Source of the DNA: Phenylobacterium sp.
GTDB taxonomy: Bacteria > Pseudomonadota > Alphaproteobacteria > Caulobacterales > Caulobacteraceae
Direction of reading: 5' to 3'
DNA: 56,165 nt
Assembly (NCBI RefSeq): GCF_004299445.1
Contig: NZ_SCTC01000001.1
Location: 1-56,165, forward strand
The stretch's first letter is position 1. Each line of letters starts with the position of its first letter. The position numbers were made by a program, and so were the translations under genes. A model generated the notes under the pieces. It ran no database searches. It saw nothing but the letters and a program-made list of their open reading frames with translations, and was not told the origin of the DNA. Of this stretch, positions 37,454 to 48,405 are shown one piece after another.

Positions 37454-37574
37454 CGGAGCAGTTTGAGAGGGCCGCGCACGGCGCGCAGGCCCCGGGCCCG
37501 GTGGACTGCGGGGGCGCGAAGAGCAGCCCTTCGATTACCCAGCCCAGTCCAGGTTTTGCGACGGTTCGATGCAT
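37446..37574 (-). CDS. Putative 42-residue leader peptide upstream of metY
   Basis: ATG 37574 is preceded by GGAGG at ideal spacing, the best ribosome site in this interval. The ORF reads MHRTVAKPGLGW at the start and GACAPCAALSNCSVR at the end, with three cysteines in the last 13 residues and one tryptophan, and stops 45 nt before the metY start. Cysteine-rich leader peptides control sulfur genes in other bacteria by ribosome stalling. The coding call rests on the ribosome site and position; conservation has not been tested, and a chance ORF remains possible. Confidence 0.5.
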   Translation of the reverse strand: MHRTVAKPGLGWVIEGLLFAPPQSTGPGACAPCAALSNCSVR

Positions 37575-37673
37575 GAACGCCTCCATCCGTCACTCGGCAA
37601 CGCGTACCGCCCACAGTCCAAACCCGCTGCGGCCTAGGTTGTGGCCCGGAACGACCCTCGCCCATTGCGCTGT

Positions 37674-37702
37674 CCTAGCCGGGCCCACGGCTCAGGGCTA
37701 GG
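37674..37702 (-). other. 7-bp inverted repeat between the enolase-family gene and metY
   Basis: CCTAGCC (37674-37680) and GGCTAGG (37696-37702) are exact inverted repeats around a 15-nt loop. It lies 15 nt beyond the upstream gene's stop. No T-run follows on the minus strand, so termination is uncertain. Confidence 0.4.
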
Positions 37703-37716
37703 CCCCTTGCCGCCGC

Positions 37717-38910
37717 TCAGGCGCCCGCGGCGTAGTCGCCTATGTAGGCGGTCTGGCCACGCCCCATGATCACGTCGCAGTAGTTTCCATCCGGCATCCG
37801 GTGTGGATCCACGCTCAGCTCCGACACGAGGTCCTCGTCGAGGTCCACCCCCAGTCCCGGTCGCTCGCCCAAGACCAGCTGTCCGTCCTCCAGTCGCAAC
37901 GGACCTCCGAGTTCCTCGATGAATCGGTTGCCGGTCTGGTCGACCTCGCAGGTCACCCCGTTCGGGCTTGCCGCCACCACGTGCGCGTTGGCGGTCACCG
38001 CGACGATGTCGCACCATGTGTGCGGCGCAAGGCCGATCCCGTGCGCCGCCGCCAGCTGTCCGATCCGCATGACCTCGCTGACCCCCCCCGCGCGGCTGGC
38101 GTCGGCCTGGACGATGTCGACGGCGCCGGCTCGGATCAGCTCGCGGAATCCGTGGAAGGCGAACTCATTCTCCCCCGTGGCCAGCGGCACGCCCAGCGGC
38201 GCGAGGCGGGCGCGCAGGTCGACGAAGGCGTCCAGTTCGTCGGCGCCGAACGGCTCCTCGAACCAGAACGCCCGAACCTCGCCCAGCACCGGAGCCAGCG
38301 CCGCGGCGGTCTCGGGCGTGAAGCGGCCGGTCCCGTCGACCATGAGGTCGTGCTCGTCCCCGATGGCGGCGCGGGCGGCGCGCATGGCGGCCACATCGTA
38401 GGCATAGTTCCAGCCGACGCGCATCTTCACTCGCCGGAACCCGCGCGCGATGCTGCGCGCCGCACCCGCGGCCACCGCCTCAGGGCTCGAGTAGAGGTTG
38501 CCCGAGGCGTAGGCCGGCGCACGATCGCGCGTTCCACCCAGCAGCCGCCACAGCGGCTGGCCCTCACGTTTGCCCTTCAGGTCCCACAGGGCCGTATCGA
38601 TGCCGCTGATCGCCGCCAGCGCCGCGCCCTTACGGCCGTACCACCGGCTGACGATGTGCAGCCGCTCCAGGATCGCCGGAATGGGGTCCGCGCGGACGCC
38701 AATCAGCATCGGCCCCATATGATCTATACAGGCCTGCACGACGCCGGGATGCGCGTAGGCCGATCCGACGCCCTCAAGTCCGTCGTCGGTCCGGATACGG
38801 ACCAGCGTGCAGAAGCGCGCGTGCACCGGGCCGGCCGGGGTCTGGAACGTCGTCGCCGGGTCGCAGGGGAACCGCAGGTGAACGCATGTCACCTCACGGA
38901 TGCGGGTCAT
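37717..38910 (-). CDS. Mandelate racemase/muconate-lactonising-like enolase-superfamily enzyme
   Basis: 397 residues. N-terminal capping domain, then a TIM-barrel. Metal ligands are D at about 189 (MVDGTGRF), E at about 217 (WFEEPF) and E at about 249 (ATGENEF). A KxR catalytic pair (VKMRVGW, about 161) and H at about 297 (APHTW) supply acid-base residues. The sugar-acid dehydratase branch (D-gluconate/mannonate-like) is likely because of the KxR pair and the HTW histidine, but the substrate cannot be fixed. The start overlaps the serine hydrolase stop by 4 nt (ATGA); the longer in-frame region upstream is antisense to that gene. Confidence 0.88.
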   Translation of the reverse strand: MTRIREVTCVHLRFPCDPATTFQTPAGPVHARFCTLVRIRTDDGLEGVGSAYAHPGVVQACIDHMGPMLIGVRADPIPAILERLHIVSRWYGRKGAALAAISGIDTALWDLKGKREGQPLWRLLGGTRDRAPAYASGNLYSSPEAVAAGAARSIARGFRRVKMRVGWNYAYDVAAMRAARAAIGDEHDLMVDGTGRFTPETAAALAPVLGEVRAFWFEEPFGADELDAFVDLRARLAPLGVPLATGENEFAFHGFRELIRAGAVDIVQADASRAGGVSEVMRIGQLAAAHGIGLAPHTWCDIVAVTANAHVVAASPNGVTCEVDQTGNRFIEELGGPLRLEDGQLVLGERPGLGVDLDEDLVSELSVDPHRMPDGNYCDVIMGRGQTAYIGDYAAGA

Positions 38911-40136
38911 GGCTTGGCCTCGTCGGCGGCGGCTGCGAAGAATGGGAAGTGCCAGGGTCCATCGGCCATGACCTGGTTGACCGTGCCGGCCAGCACGAGC
39001 TTCCGCTGTGGATCGCACCACATCCGTGCGCCCCAGGCGCCGGAATGGCCCCATAGCTCTCCGCCGGGATACGCCACGCGGAACAGACCCAGGCCCACGC
39101 CCGTCCGAGGCGCCGCAAGGCCGGGAGGCGCGATCCAGGACGTCATGGCGTCGAAAGTCGAACGGTGACGGAACAATTCGCCGCCCGCGAGGCCTCGCCA
39201 GAGGCGGGTGAGGTCGCGCGCCGGCGAAACCGTACCACCACCTCCCCAGTCGAAGGACAGGCTGAACCCGCCCGACAGCAAGGGGCGCGGCCCGAACCAC
39301 ACCTCCGCTTCCGGACTGCGCGCGGGACCCAAAGCCTTTGGATCGTCTCGGTAGGCGACGTAGAGGCCGCTCAGTCCGAGCGGAACCGAAATCCGCCGCC
39401 GTACAAGCTCATGATACGGCGCGCGCCCCATTCGCTCCGCCAGGAGCGCCAGAAGCACAAAGGCCGTATCAGAGTAGTGGAAGCGGGCGCCCGGCGTGGA
39501 GAGACCCGCGAGACCCATCCCCCGCGCGAGGTAGAGGTTGAGCACGCCCGCGTCGGCGTCTTCGGGCCGCCTGGGATCCCACGCAATCCATCGCTTGCCC
39601 GGGTCCCGTCCTGGCCCAAGCAGGCCGCCCATCAATGACTGCGGCGCCGGGCCGCCAATCCGTTCCGCATCGTCGACGATGGCGTCCCGCATGCCGCTCG
39701 TGTGCGTGAGCAGATGGCGCAGGGTGATGTCGGGCGCGACATCACGGCCGTCGACCCGCAGCAGGCGCGCCTGGACGTCCCGGTCGAGAACGCCCAACTC
39801 CGAAAAGCGCGCGTCGATCCCGCGTCGTCCGAAGGCGCCCGCTTCCGCCATCTGGAGGATGAGGATGGCCGTGCACACCTTCGACACGCTGGCGTGGTGG
39901 AACGGGGTCTGGGCAGTCATGAGCGCGCGCGTATCCGGCCGCGCCTCGCCCGCCGCAGCCTCGAAGATCGCATCGCCGGACATGCGCTCGATCCGCACCA
40001 CCGCGCTGCGCGGACTGGCCGCTCCCGCGCCCACCAGTCCCTCGGCCAGGGTCCGCAATCGCGCGGACTGCGCCGCGCCGCGCCCCCCGAGCCCCAGGGC
40101 GATAAGGCCGCCCGCCACCGCTGACCGACGGTTCAC
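38907..40136 (-). CDS. Serine hydrolase, class C beta-lactamase family, Tat-like signal
   Basis: 409 residues from GTG 40136, which overlaps the upstream protease stop as GTGA. The N-terminus (NRRSAVAGGLIALGLGG) has a twin-arginine pattern. The active site has S83-V-S-K86 (HASVSKVC), Y-S-D in FHYSDTAF in place of YxN, and HSG in LWGHSGAWG where penicillin-binding relatives have KTG. Family members include esterases, D-aminopeptidases and beta-lactamase-like proteins, so antibiotic hydrolysis is not implied. It lies between the CPBP protease and the enolase-family gene with overlaps on both sides. Confidence 0.87.
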   Translation of the reverse strand: MNRRSAVAGGLIALGLGGRGAAQSARLRTLAEGLVGAGAASPRSAVVRIERMSGDAIFEAAAGEARPDTRALMTAQTPFHHASVSKVCTAILILQMAEAGAFGRRGIDARFSELGVLDRDVQARLLRVDGRDVAPDITLRHLLTHTSGMRDAIVDDAERIGGPAPQSLMGGLLGPGRDPGKRWIAWDPRRPEDADAGVLNLYLARGMGLAGLSTPGARFHYSDTAFVLLALLAERMGRAPYHELVRRRISVPLGLSGLYVAYRDDPKALGPARSPEAEVWFGPRPLLSGGFSLSFDWGGGGTVSPARDLTRLWRGLAGGELFRHRSTFDAMTSWIAPPGLAAPRTGVGLGLFRVAYPGGELWGHSGAWGARMWCDPQRKLVLAGTVNQVMADGPWHFPFFAAAADEAKP

Positions 40137-41194
40137 GTTCGCGAAGTCCAGATCCGCGAGGGATCCGTGGAGCCGTCGCCCCCGTGCGCCGCGCGCCGCG
40201 CGCCGAGGCCCAGGTCTGGCCCCAGGGCCAACAGGCACAGCCCGGCGGCGATGACCCAGGCCCAGATGGCGGGGCTGACCAGATCACTTCTGATCATCGG
40301 CTGCGTCGTCTCGAAAGCCGAGTAGAGCAGGTTGAATAGCCCGTGCAGCACAATGGCGGGCAGCACACTGCCGCCACTGAGGTTCACGAAGCTGGTGAAC
40401 ACGATCGTGCCGGCGCAGCATCCAGCGATGAACACCGCCTGGCTGGTCGCGAGGGCCGTCAGGTCCTGCCCGCCCTGGAGCAGGCTCGGAATCTCGCGAG
40501 GGAAGTGCCACAGCGCCCAGATGAGCCCAAGGAACAGCGCCGCCGCGAGGGGCGACCTCAGCCGATCCATCAGAAGCGGCAGGGCGTAGCCGCGCCAGCC
40601 CAGCTCCTCCAGCAGCCCGCCCTGGTTCAGGAGCAGCGCTGTGGCGAAGGTCACCACGACGAAGCGGGCGTCGAAGAAGCCCATCTTCTCGATGAAGTTT
40701 TCCCGCCCTGCCACGTCGCCCTGCAGGTGCAGGACTAGCAGCGAGATCGCGCACGCGGCGATCACGAATGCCCCGAGCGTGAGATAGAGGGCGGTGGCCC
40801 TCCGCCACCCGATATCGCCCCGCACCGGCCGGTAGGCCCCCAGCAGCGCTCGGAGGCCCTCCCCTCGCCACCCGAGCCAGACGATCACCAGCGCGGCCAC
40901 CGTCGGCGCAAACGGGAAGAAGAGGAATGGAGCGGCCCGAGGGACAGCCCAGTAAGACATCAGCGACACGATCACGCTGTCCCCGTGATGGGTCAGCAGC
41001 GGGTATTCGGCCTGGATCGCGGCCTTCGTGGCGTAGAAGTGCGCCACCTGGCTTCCACCGGGCCAGGATGGATCGTGGAGCACCAGCTCCATGACGATCA
41101 TGTAGGTGAAGAGGATGACGGGAAAGGCGATCGCCAGTCCGTAGAAGCTCAGCAGCGGCCGCCGCCGCACGAATGCTCCCAGTCCCTTACCCAT
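40133..41194 (-). CDS. CPBP-family intramembrane glutamic protease (CAAX/Abi type)
   Basis: 353 residues with about eight membrane helices. The catalytic motif EELGWRGYALPLL lies near residue 197, and IWALWHFPRE and LHGLFNLLYS supply the two downstream metal/active-site histidines of the family. Substrates vary: self-immunity to bacteriocins, or prenyl/peptide processing. It starts 67 nt after the TetR stop. The interval 41195-41260 holds no gene. Its stop overlaps the serine-hydrolase start. Confidence 0.85.
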   Translation of the reverse strand: MGKGLGAFVRRRPLLSFYGLAIAFPVILFTYMIVMELVLHDPSWPGGSQVAHFYATKAAIQAEYPLLTHHGDSVIVSLMSYWAVPRAAPFLFFPFAPTVAALVIVWLGWRGEGLRALLGAYRPVRGDIGWRRATALYLTLGAFVIAACAISLLVLHLQGDVAGRENFIEKMGFFDARFVVVTFATALLLNQGGLLEELGWRGYALPLLMDRLRSPLAAALFLGLIWALWHFPREIPSLLQGGQDLTALATSQAVFIAGCCAGTIVFTSFVNLSGGSVLPAIVLHGLFNLLYSAFETTQPMIRSDLVSPAIWAWVIAAGLCLLALGPDLGLGARRAAHGGDGSTDPSRIWTSRT

Positions 41195-41260
41195 GGCGCG
41201 CGCCCCCGCAAGACCTGCGAGAGATCATATGACCGACGGGTCATGTTTATCAAGGGAGCC

Positions 41261-41956
41261 TCAACGTGCGCGCTGAGAGAGCAGAATTCTCAACGGGCTG
41301 TCCGCCGGCAGGCTGTCCGCCGGCGGGTCGCGCCCCGTCAGGGCGCGATAGTTCAGCAGGGCGTGCAGATCGATCAGCAGATCGGGGTCTTTCGGCTCGT
41401 CCAATCCGGGGCCGAGCTGAACGCCGAAGCGCTCGAACAGACTCTGGTCCAGCATGCCGCCGGCCGCCCGCAACGCCCAGCGGCGAACCTCCAGCGCCTC
41501 CGGCGGGTCCCGCTCGGCCCGTGGCGCCATAGCGCGGTCGACCAGCCTCCCATTCCGCAGATGCCAGAGCTCGCGCATCGCGGCGTCCTCTGCGCCCATC
41601 TGGACGATGCACCTCAGGATACCGACGTTGGCGGCGAACATGCCCTCGTACCAGGCGATCCAGCGCCGGGAGCTCGCGAAGCCGCCGGGGCCATCCGGGA
41701 AGGCGGGATAGGTCTCGAGCTCGAACGCCACATACGCCTCGCCCAGCGCGCGCAGGAACAACTCCTTGCTCGAAAAGTAGATGTAGAAGGTGCCTTTCGC
41801 CACGCCGGCCCGCTGGCAGATCGCCTCGACCAGAAGATCCCGATAGGACGTCGCCTCCAGCAACTCGCAGCCGGCCGCCATGAGCCTCAGCCGTGACTTC
41901 TCACCGCTGCGCGAGCGCTGGATGGCCCCGGCGCGGGCGTGAAGTGTGGCGGCCAA
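41261..41956 (-). CDS. TetR/AcrR-family transcriptional regulator
   Basis: 231 residues from TTG 41956, with a GAGGG 10 nt upstream. The HTH lies at about 26-72 (LRLMAAGCELLEATSYRDLLVEAICQRAG then VAKGTFYIYFSSKELF). The C-terminal domain is all-helical and ends Arg-rich. The start is uncertain: the frame is open upstream into coaD, and an internal ATG at residue 26 would truncate helix 1. It probably represses the CPBP-protease, serine-hydrolase and enolase-family operon that follows on the same strand. Confidence 0.85.
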   Translation of the reverse strand: MAATLHARAGAIQRSRSGEKSRLRLMAAGCELLEATSYRDLLVEAICQRAGVAKGTFYIYFSSKELFLRALGEAYVAFELETYPAFPDGPGGFASSRRWIAWYEGMFAANVGILRCIVQMGAEDAAMRELWHLRNGRLVDRAMAPRAERDPPEALEVRRWALRAAGGMLDQSLFERFGVQLGPGLDEPKDPDLLIDLHALLNYRALTGRDPPADSLPADSPLRILLSQRAR

Positions 41957-42015
41957 CCTTGGCGCGCCCTCGGAGGGCGGGCCCTCGCCCGTCGGCGTCG
42001 CGTGGTCCTGATCGG

Positions 42016-42507
42016 TCAGCGCCCGACCTTCTCCAGCAACCTCGACTTCACCGAGGGGCTGACAAACTTGCCGACCTCGCCGCCGAGGGTCGCGATTTCC
42101 TTCACCAGCTTGGAGGCAATGGCCTGGTGGCGGGGGTCGGCCATGAAGAACACGGTCTCGATCTCGCGGTCGAGCTGCTGGTTCATGGCGGTCATCTGGA
42201 ACTCGAACTCAAAGTCGGCCACCGCCCGCAGGCCACGCACGATGACGCTGGCCCCGACCTCGCGGGCGAAGTGCATGGTCAGGCCCTCGAAAGGCTGGAC
42301 CACGATCTCGCACTGATTCCGAAGCGGATTTACCGCCTCCTCGACGATGGCGACGCGTTCCTCGAGTGAGAACAGCGGCCCCTTGCCGGCATTGATCGCT
42401 ACGCCGATCACCAGCTTGTCCACCAACTTGGCGGCGCGGCCCAAGATATCGGTATGGCCATTGTGGATGGGGTCGAACGTGCCCGGATAAAGGCCGACGC
42501 GGGTCAT
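42016..42507 (-). CDS. coaD: Phosphopantetheine adenylyltransferase
   Basis: 163 residues. Transfers AMP from ATP to 4'-phosphopantetheine in coenzyme A synthesis. The nucleotidyltransferase motif is YPGTFDPIHNGHTDI at residues 7-21, and VRGLRAVADFEFEFQMTAMN plus LVKEIATLGGEV complete the family pattern. The start at 42507 (MTRVGLYPG) is fixed by family alignment; longer in-frame extension lacks similarity. It follows gyrA on the same strand, an arrangement I recall as common in alphaproteobacteria. Confidence 0.95.
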   Translation of the reverse strand: MTRVGLYPGTFDPIHNGHTDILGRAAKLVDKLVIGVAINAGKGPLFSLEERVAIVEEAVNPLRNQCEIVVQPFEGLTMHFAREVGASVIVRGLRAVADFEFEFQMTAMNQQLDREIETVFFMADPRHQAIASKLVKEIATLGGEVGKFVSPSVKSRLLEKVGR

Positions 42508-42631
42508 GCGGCAGAGGTCCCCCAACACACCTGTTTGCCCTTTCGCCCGCCGCCGACGCATCTGGCAAGCGAAAATCGCCGTCCCGCTAGGTGACCCTCG
42601 ATCAGTTGGCGTGCGAAGGCGCTGGCCGACA

Positions 42632-42668
42632 ACGAAAGGGACCCGCCTGCGTCGCCGCCGCGGGTCCC
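42632..42668 (-). terminator. Terminator of gyrA
   Basis: Arms GGGACCCGC (42638-42646) and GCGGGTCCC (42660-42668) are perfect over 9 bp with a 13-nt loop. On the minus strand the stem is followed by TTTCGTT. It lies 44 nt beyond the gyrA stop. Confidence 0.7.
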
Positions 42669-42711
42669 TATTGTTTGCGCGCTGACGAACGCGCGGGAAA
42701 GTGGAGTGGAC

Positions 42712-45507
<2,796 letters not shown>

Positions 45508-45583
45508 GGGAAGGAAAAACCGTGAGAATCGGACGGGTCAGTTAGGCTCTTCAGTTAGCACCTGCAACAACCCAAGGCCACCT

Positions 45584-45621
45584 TGCGCGTGCGTACGTGC
45601 GTGCGCGTGCGCGTACGCGCG
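45584..45621. other. 38-bp perfectly alternating purine-pyrimidine tract (Z-DNA-prone)
   Basis: Every base from 45584 to 45621 alternates pyrimidine/purine, mostly CG and TG/CA steps with two TA steps. CG/CA-rich tracts of this length adopt Z-DNA under negative supercoiling. It lies in the space between gyrA (minus) and the first 2OG oxygenase gene (plus), 77 bp from the gyrA start. Confidence 0.8.
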
Positions 45622-45680
45622 GGTGTTGCGGCGTCGCGACCCTGGTGACCTTTGCGCCGCCAGTGTCTAGGTTGCGCGCC

Positions 45681-46718
45681 ATGTCCCTGTCTCCCGGCCA
45701 GACGGCGCCGTGGTTCTCCGCGTCGACGCCGTCCAATTCCCAGTTCGTTTTCGACAGCGCCGCGGGGCGATACGTGCTGCTCGTGTTTCTGCCGGTCGAG
45801 CCCGAGGCGCAGGGACCGGCCATGCGGACGCTGGCGGCCCACCAGCGCCTGTTCGACGACGCCAAGGCCTCGGCGTTCGTCGTGATGCGCAGCGCGGGCC
45901 TCGTGGCCGGCGTACGCGACATGCGGGGCCTGCGCTGGATGCACGACCGGACCGGGGCCATCACCGACCGTTTCGGACCAGAACCCCACTGGGTGCTCCT
46001 GGATCCGATGCTGCGGGTGCTGGCGGCCGAGCCGATCGAGGCCGGCGAGGCGATGATGGCCCGCGTGGCCGCCCTGCCCCCGGTCAACGATCACGCCGGC
46101 GTCGCGCTGCACGCGCCGGTGCTGATCGCGCCCCGCATTTTCGAGCCCGAGTTGTGCCAGGCGCTGATCGAGCGCCACCAGCAGACCGGCGGCGGCTTCA
46201 CCGGCGTGATGCGCGACGACGGCGACCGCACCGTCGCTGTGATGGACGATCTCAAGAAGCGCCGCGACATCTGGCTCGACGATCCCGATTTGCAGGCGGC
46301 GATCCGGGCGCGGCTGGAGCGGCGGCTGTTCCCGCTGATCAAACTCAGCTTCGAGTTCGACGCCACCCATATCGAGCGCTACCTGGTGAGTTGCTACGAC
46401 GCCGCCGATCAGGCCGTGTTCCACCCACATCGCGACAACACCACTCAGGGCACCGCCCATCGCAAGTTCGCCTGTTCCCTGAACCTCAACGACGATTTCG
46501 AGGGTGGCGACCTGCGGTTCGCCGAGTTCGGGACAGCCACCTACCGGCCGCCACCGGGGGGGGCGGTGGTCTTCTCCTGCACGCTGATGCACGAGGCCCG
46601 GCCGGTTACGGCGGGCAAGCGGTATGCCTTCCTGCCCTTCCTGTTCGATGCTGCCGGCGCCGAGGTCCGGGCCGCGTATGAGGCGCGCACGGCCGCGCCG
46701 CAGGTGACACGGGCATGA
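45681..46718 (+). CDS. Peroxiredoxin-like / 2OG-Fe(II) oxygenase fusion, copy 1
   Basis: 345 residues. The N-terminal half has a thioredoxin-fold/peroxiredoxin-like layout (LSPGQTAPWFSA, then YVLLVFLPVEPEAQGPAM) but lacks the peroxidatic cysteine where it would be expected. The C-terminal half is a prolyl-4-hydroxylase-type 2OG-Fe(II) dioxygenase with H250-R-D252 (FHPHRDN) and distal H304 (LMHEARPV), plus the 2OG-binding AGKRY. The ATG at 45681 is chosen since the upstream open frame lies in the alternating tract. It overlaps the second copy by 4 nt (ATGA). Confidence 0.85.
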   Translation: MSLSPGQTAPWFSASTPSNSQFVFDSAAGRYVLLVFLPVEPEAQGPAMRTLAAHQRLFDDAKASAFVVMRSAGLVAGVRDMRGLRWMHDRTGAITDRFGPEPHWVLLDPMLRVLAAEPIEAGEAMMARVAALPPVNDHAGVALHAPVLIAPRIFEPELCQALIERHQQTGGGFTGVMRDDGDRTVAVMDDLKKRRDIWLDDPDLQAAIRARLERRLFPLIKLSFEFDATHIERYLVSCYDAADQAVFHPHRDNTTQGTAHRKFACSLNLNDDFEGGDLRFAEFGTATYRPPPGGAVVFSCTLMHEARPVTAGKRYAFLPFLFDAAGAEVRAAYEARTAAPQVTRA

Positions 46719-47788
46719 GCGACCGCTGGGCCCTGCCGCCTCTGTCCGTCGGCGAATTCGCGCCGGAGTTCTTCGCCCCCACCCGCGCGAACCCCGCTTT
46801 CCACTTCAACACCGTCGCCGGCCGCTATGTGCTGCTCGGGCTGATGCCCCGCGACACGGCAGCGGAGGCCGAGGCCGCCGCCGCGCTGGACCAGATCCGC
46901 GCGCAGCTGAACGACCGCCACGTCTGCGGCATGATGATCTCGCCACAAGGCGACTTCGCCGACGTGCCGCCGGATGTGGTACCCGGGGTGCGCTGGTTCC
47001 TGGACCCCGACCGCAAGGTCGCCGCCCTGTTCGGCTCCGAACCCGGCTGGTGGCTCCTCGACCCGACGCTGCGGGTGATGGCCAGCCTGCCGCTCAAAGA
47101 GACCCAGGCCATGCTTCGGCATGTCGCGTCGCTGCCGCCCGTGTCGATGCACGCGGGCGCCCCCCTGATCGCGCCGGTGCTGGTCGTTCCAAGGGTGTTC
47201 GAACCCGAGTTCTGCCGGAAGCTCATCGCCTACTATGACGCCCAAGGCGGACAGCGGTCAGGCGTGATGCGCGACATCGGCGGGCGCACCGTGGGCGTGC
47301 TGGACGGCATGAAGAGCCGGCGGGACGTGAACGTGACCGATCCTGAGTTGAAGAACGCAATCCTGACCGGCCTGGACCGCAACCTCGGGGGGATGATCCG
47401 TCGTGCGTTCCACTTCAACCCGACGCGGCTCGAGCGCTATCTGATCGCCTGCTACGACGCTGGCGAAGGAGGCTTCTTCCGGCCCCACCGCGACAACCTT
47501 TCGATGGCGACCGCCCATCGCAAGTTCGCCGTGTCGATCAACCTGAACGCCGAGGAATTCGAGGGGGGCGACCTGCGTTTCCCCGAGTTTGGGCCGCGCA
47601 CCTATCGTCCCCCCACCGGGGGCGCGGTGGTGTTCTGCTGCAGCCTGCTGCACGAGGCGACCCCGGTCACCCGAGGTCGGCGCTATGCGGTGCTGCCGTT
47701 CCTCTACGACGCCGCTGGCGAGGTGATCCGCCAGCGGAACATCGACAAGCTGGACACCGGACCGGCCCTGCGCCTGGACACCCGGTAA
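46715..47788 (+). CDS. Peroxiredoxin-like / 2OG-Fe(II) oxygenase fusion, copy 2
   Basis: 357 residues with the same two-domain layout and clearly homologous end to end to the preceding gene (shared blocks include AGRYVLL, LLDP-LRV, APVL-PR-FEPE and EGGDLRF). Iron ligands H258-R-D260 (FRPHRDN) and H313 (LLHEATPV) are intact. The redoxin half again has no CxxC or PxxxTxxC site. Translationally coupled to copy 1 (ATGA). Substrate unknown; protein or small-molecule hydroxylation is expected from the C-terminal fold. Confidence 0.85.
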   Translation: MSDRWALPPLSVGEFAPEFFAPTRANPAFHFNTVAGRYVLLGLMPRDTAAEAEAAAALDQIRAQLNDRHVCGMMISPQGDFADVPPDVVPGVRWFLDPDRKVAALFGSEPGWWLLDPTLRVMASLPLKETQAMLRHVASLPPVSMHAGAPLIAPVLVVPRVFEPEFCRKLIAYYDAQGGQRSGVMRDIGGRTVGVLDGMKSRRDVNVTDPELKNAILTGLDRNLGGMIRRAFHFNPTRLERYLIACYDAGEGGFFRPHRDNLSMATAHRKFAVSINLNAEEFEGGDLRFPEFGPRTYRPPTGGAVVFCCSLLHEATPVTRGRRYAVLPFLYDAAGEVIRQRNIDKLDTGPALRLDTR

Positions 47789-47849
47789 GCCACCGTTCAT
47801 CCGACTCTCGCCACCCTCGCGCCGGAATCCAAAGCCAGAGTCCGACGCG

Positions 47850-48296
47850 ATGCCCCGCCCCACCGTCTCCCTTATCCTGGCCGCCGCGCTCAGCGCCGGC
47901 GCCGCCCAGGCCGCTCAGCCGCCGATCCAGCCGGGCTACTGGGAGTCGACCAACAAGCTCCTGTCGCCGATCAAGCAGAGCAAAACCGAGCGACGCTGCA
48001 TCACCCCGGCTGACGTCGACAAGTTCGTATCGGGTCCGTCCAACCGGCACTATGCCTGCACCTATCCGACCAAGGTGTTCGCCGGCGGCAAGATCGCCCT
48101 GAAGGGGACCTGCGTCTCCAAGAAGGGGCACAGGGTGGCCGTAAAGGGCGCAGGCGCCTACACCCCCACCAGCTTCACCCTGACCGCCGAGATCGCCACC
48201 GAATTCCTGGGCCTCGACATCACCGGCAAGGCCTCGACCGACGCCCATCGGATCGGCGACGTCTGTCCGCCTCCCGAGACCAAGGGCGAGAACTGA
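47850..48296 (+). CDS. Exported DUF3617-family protein
   Basis: 148 residues. A signal peptide (MPRPTVSLILAAALSAGAAQA) is followed by the DUF3617 pattern: PGYWESTNKLLSP, a Cys pair in RRCITPADVDKF and HYACTYP, the GTC region, and a C-terminal cysteine (GDVCPPP). The function of this family is not established. It begins 61 nt after the 2OG pair and may be separate from it. No ribosome site is evident. Confidence 0.78.
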   Translation: MPRPTVSLILAAALSAGAAQAAQPPIQPGYWESTNKLLSPIKQSKTERRCITPADVDKFVSGPSNRHYACTYPTKVFAGGKIALKGTCVSKKGHRVAVKGAGAYTPTSFTLTAEIATEFLGLDITGKASTDAHRIGDVCPPPETKGEN

Positions 48297-48405
48297 CGAG
48301 GGCGTCAGCGGTCCAGACTGGGAATTTCGGATCCGTCGTCCGTCGGGCGGCGCGACGCACCGGACGGCTTGACTTGCAGCCACCGAGCCGCTCCCTCTCC
48401 CGCTC

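Noticed and set aside
37401..37716. A SAM riboswitch upstream of metY
   Set aside because: I looked for the SAM-II or SAM/SAH core; neither is visible. The leader ORF explains the region better.
38907..40136. A beta-lactamase resistance gene
   Set aside because: The family fold is shared by esterases and peptidases; HSG replaces KTG, and the operon context is metabolic.
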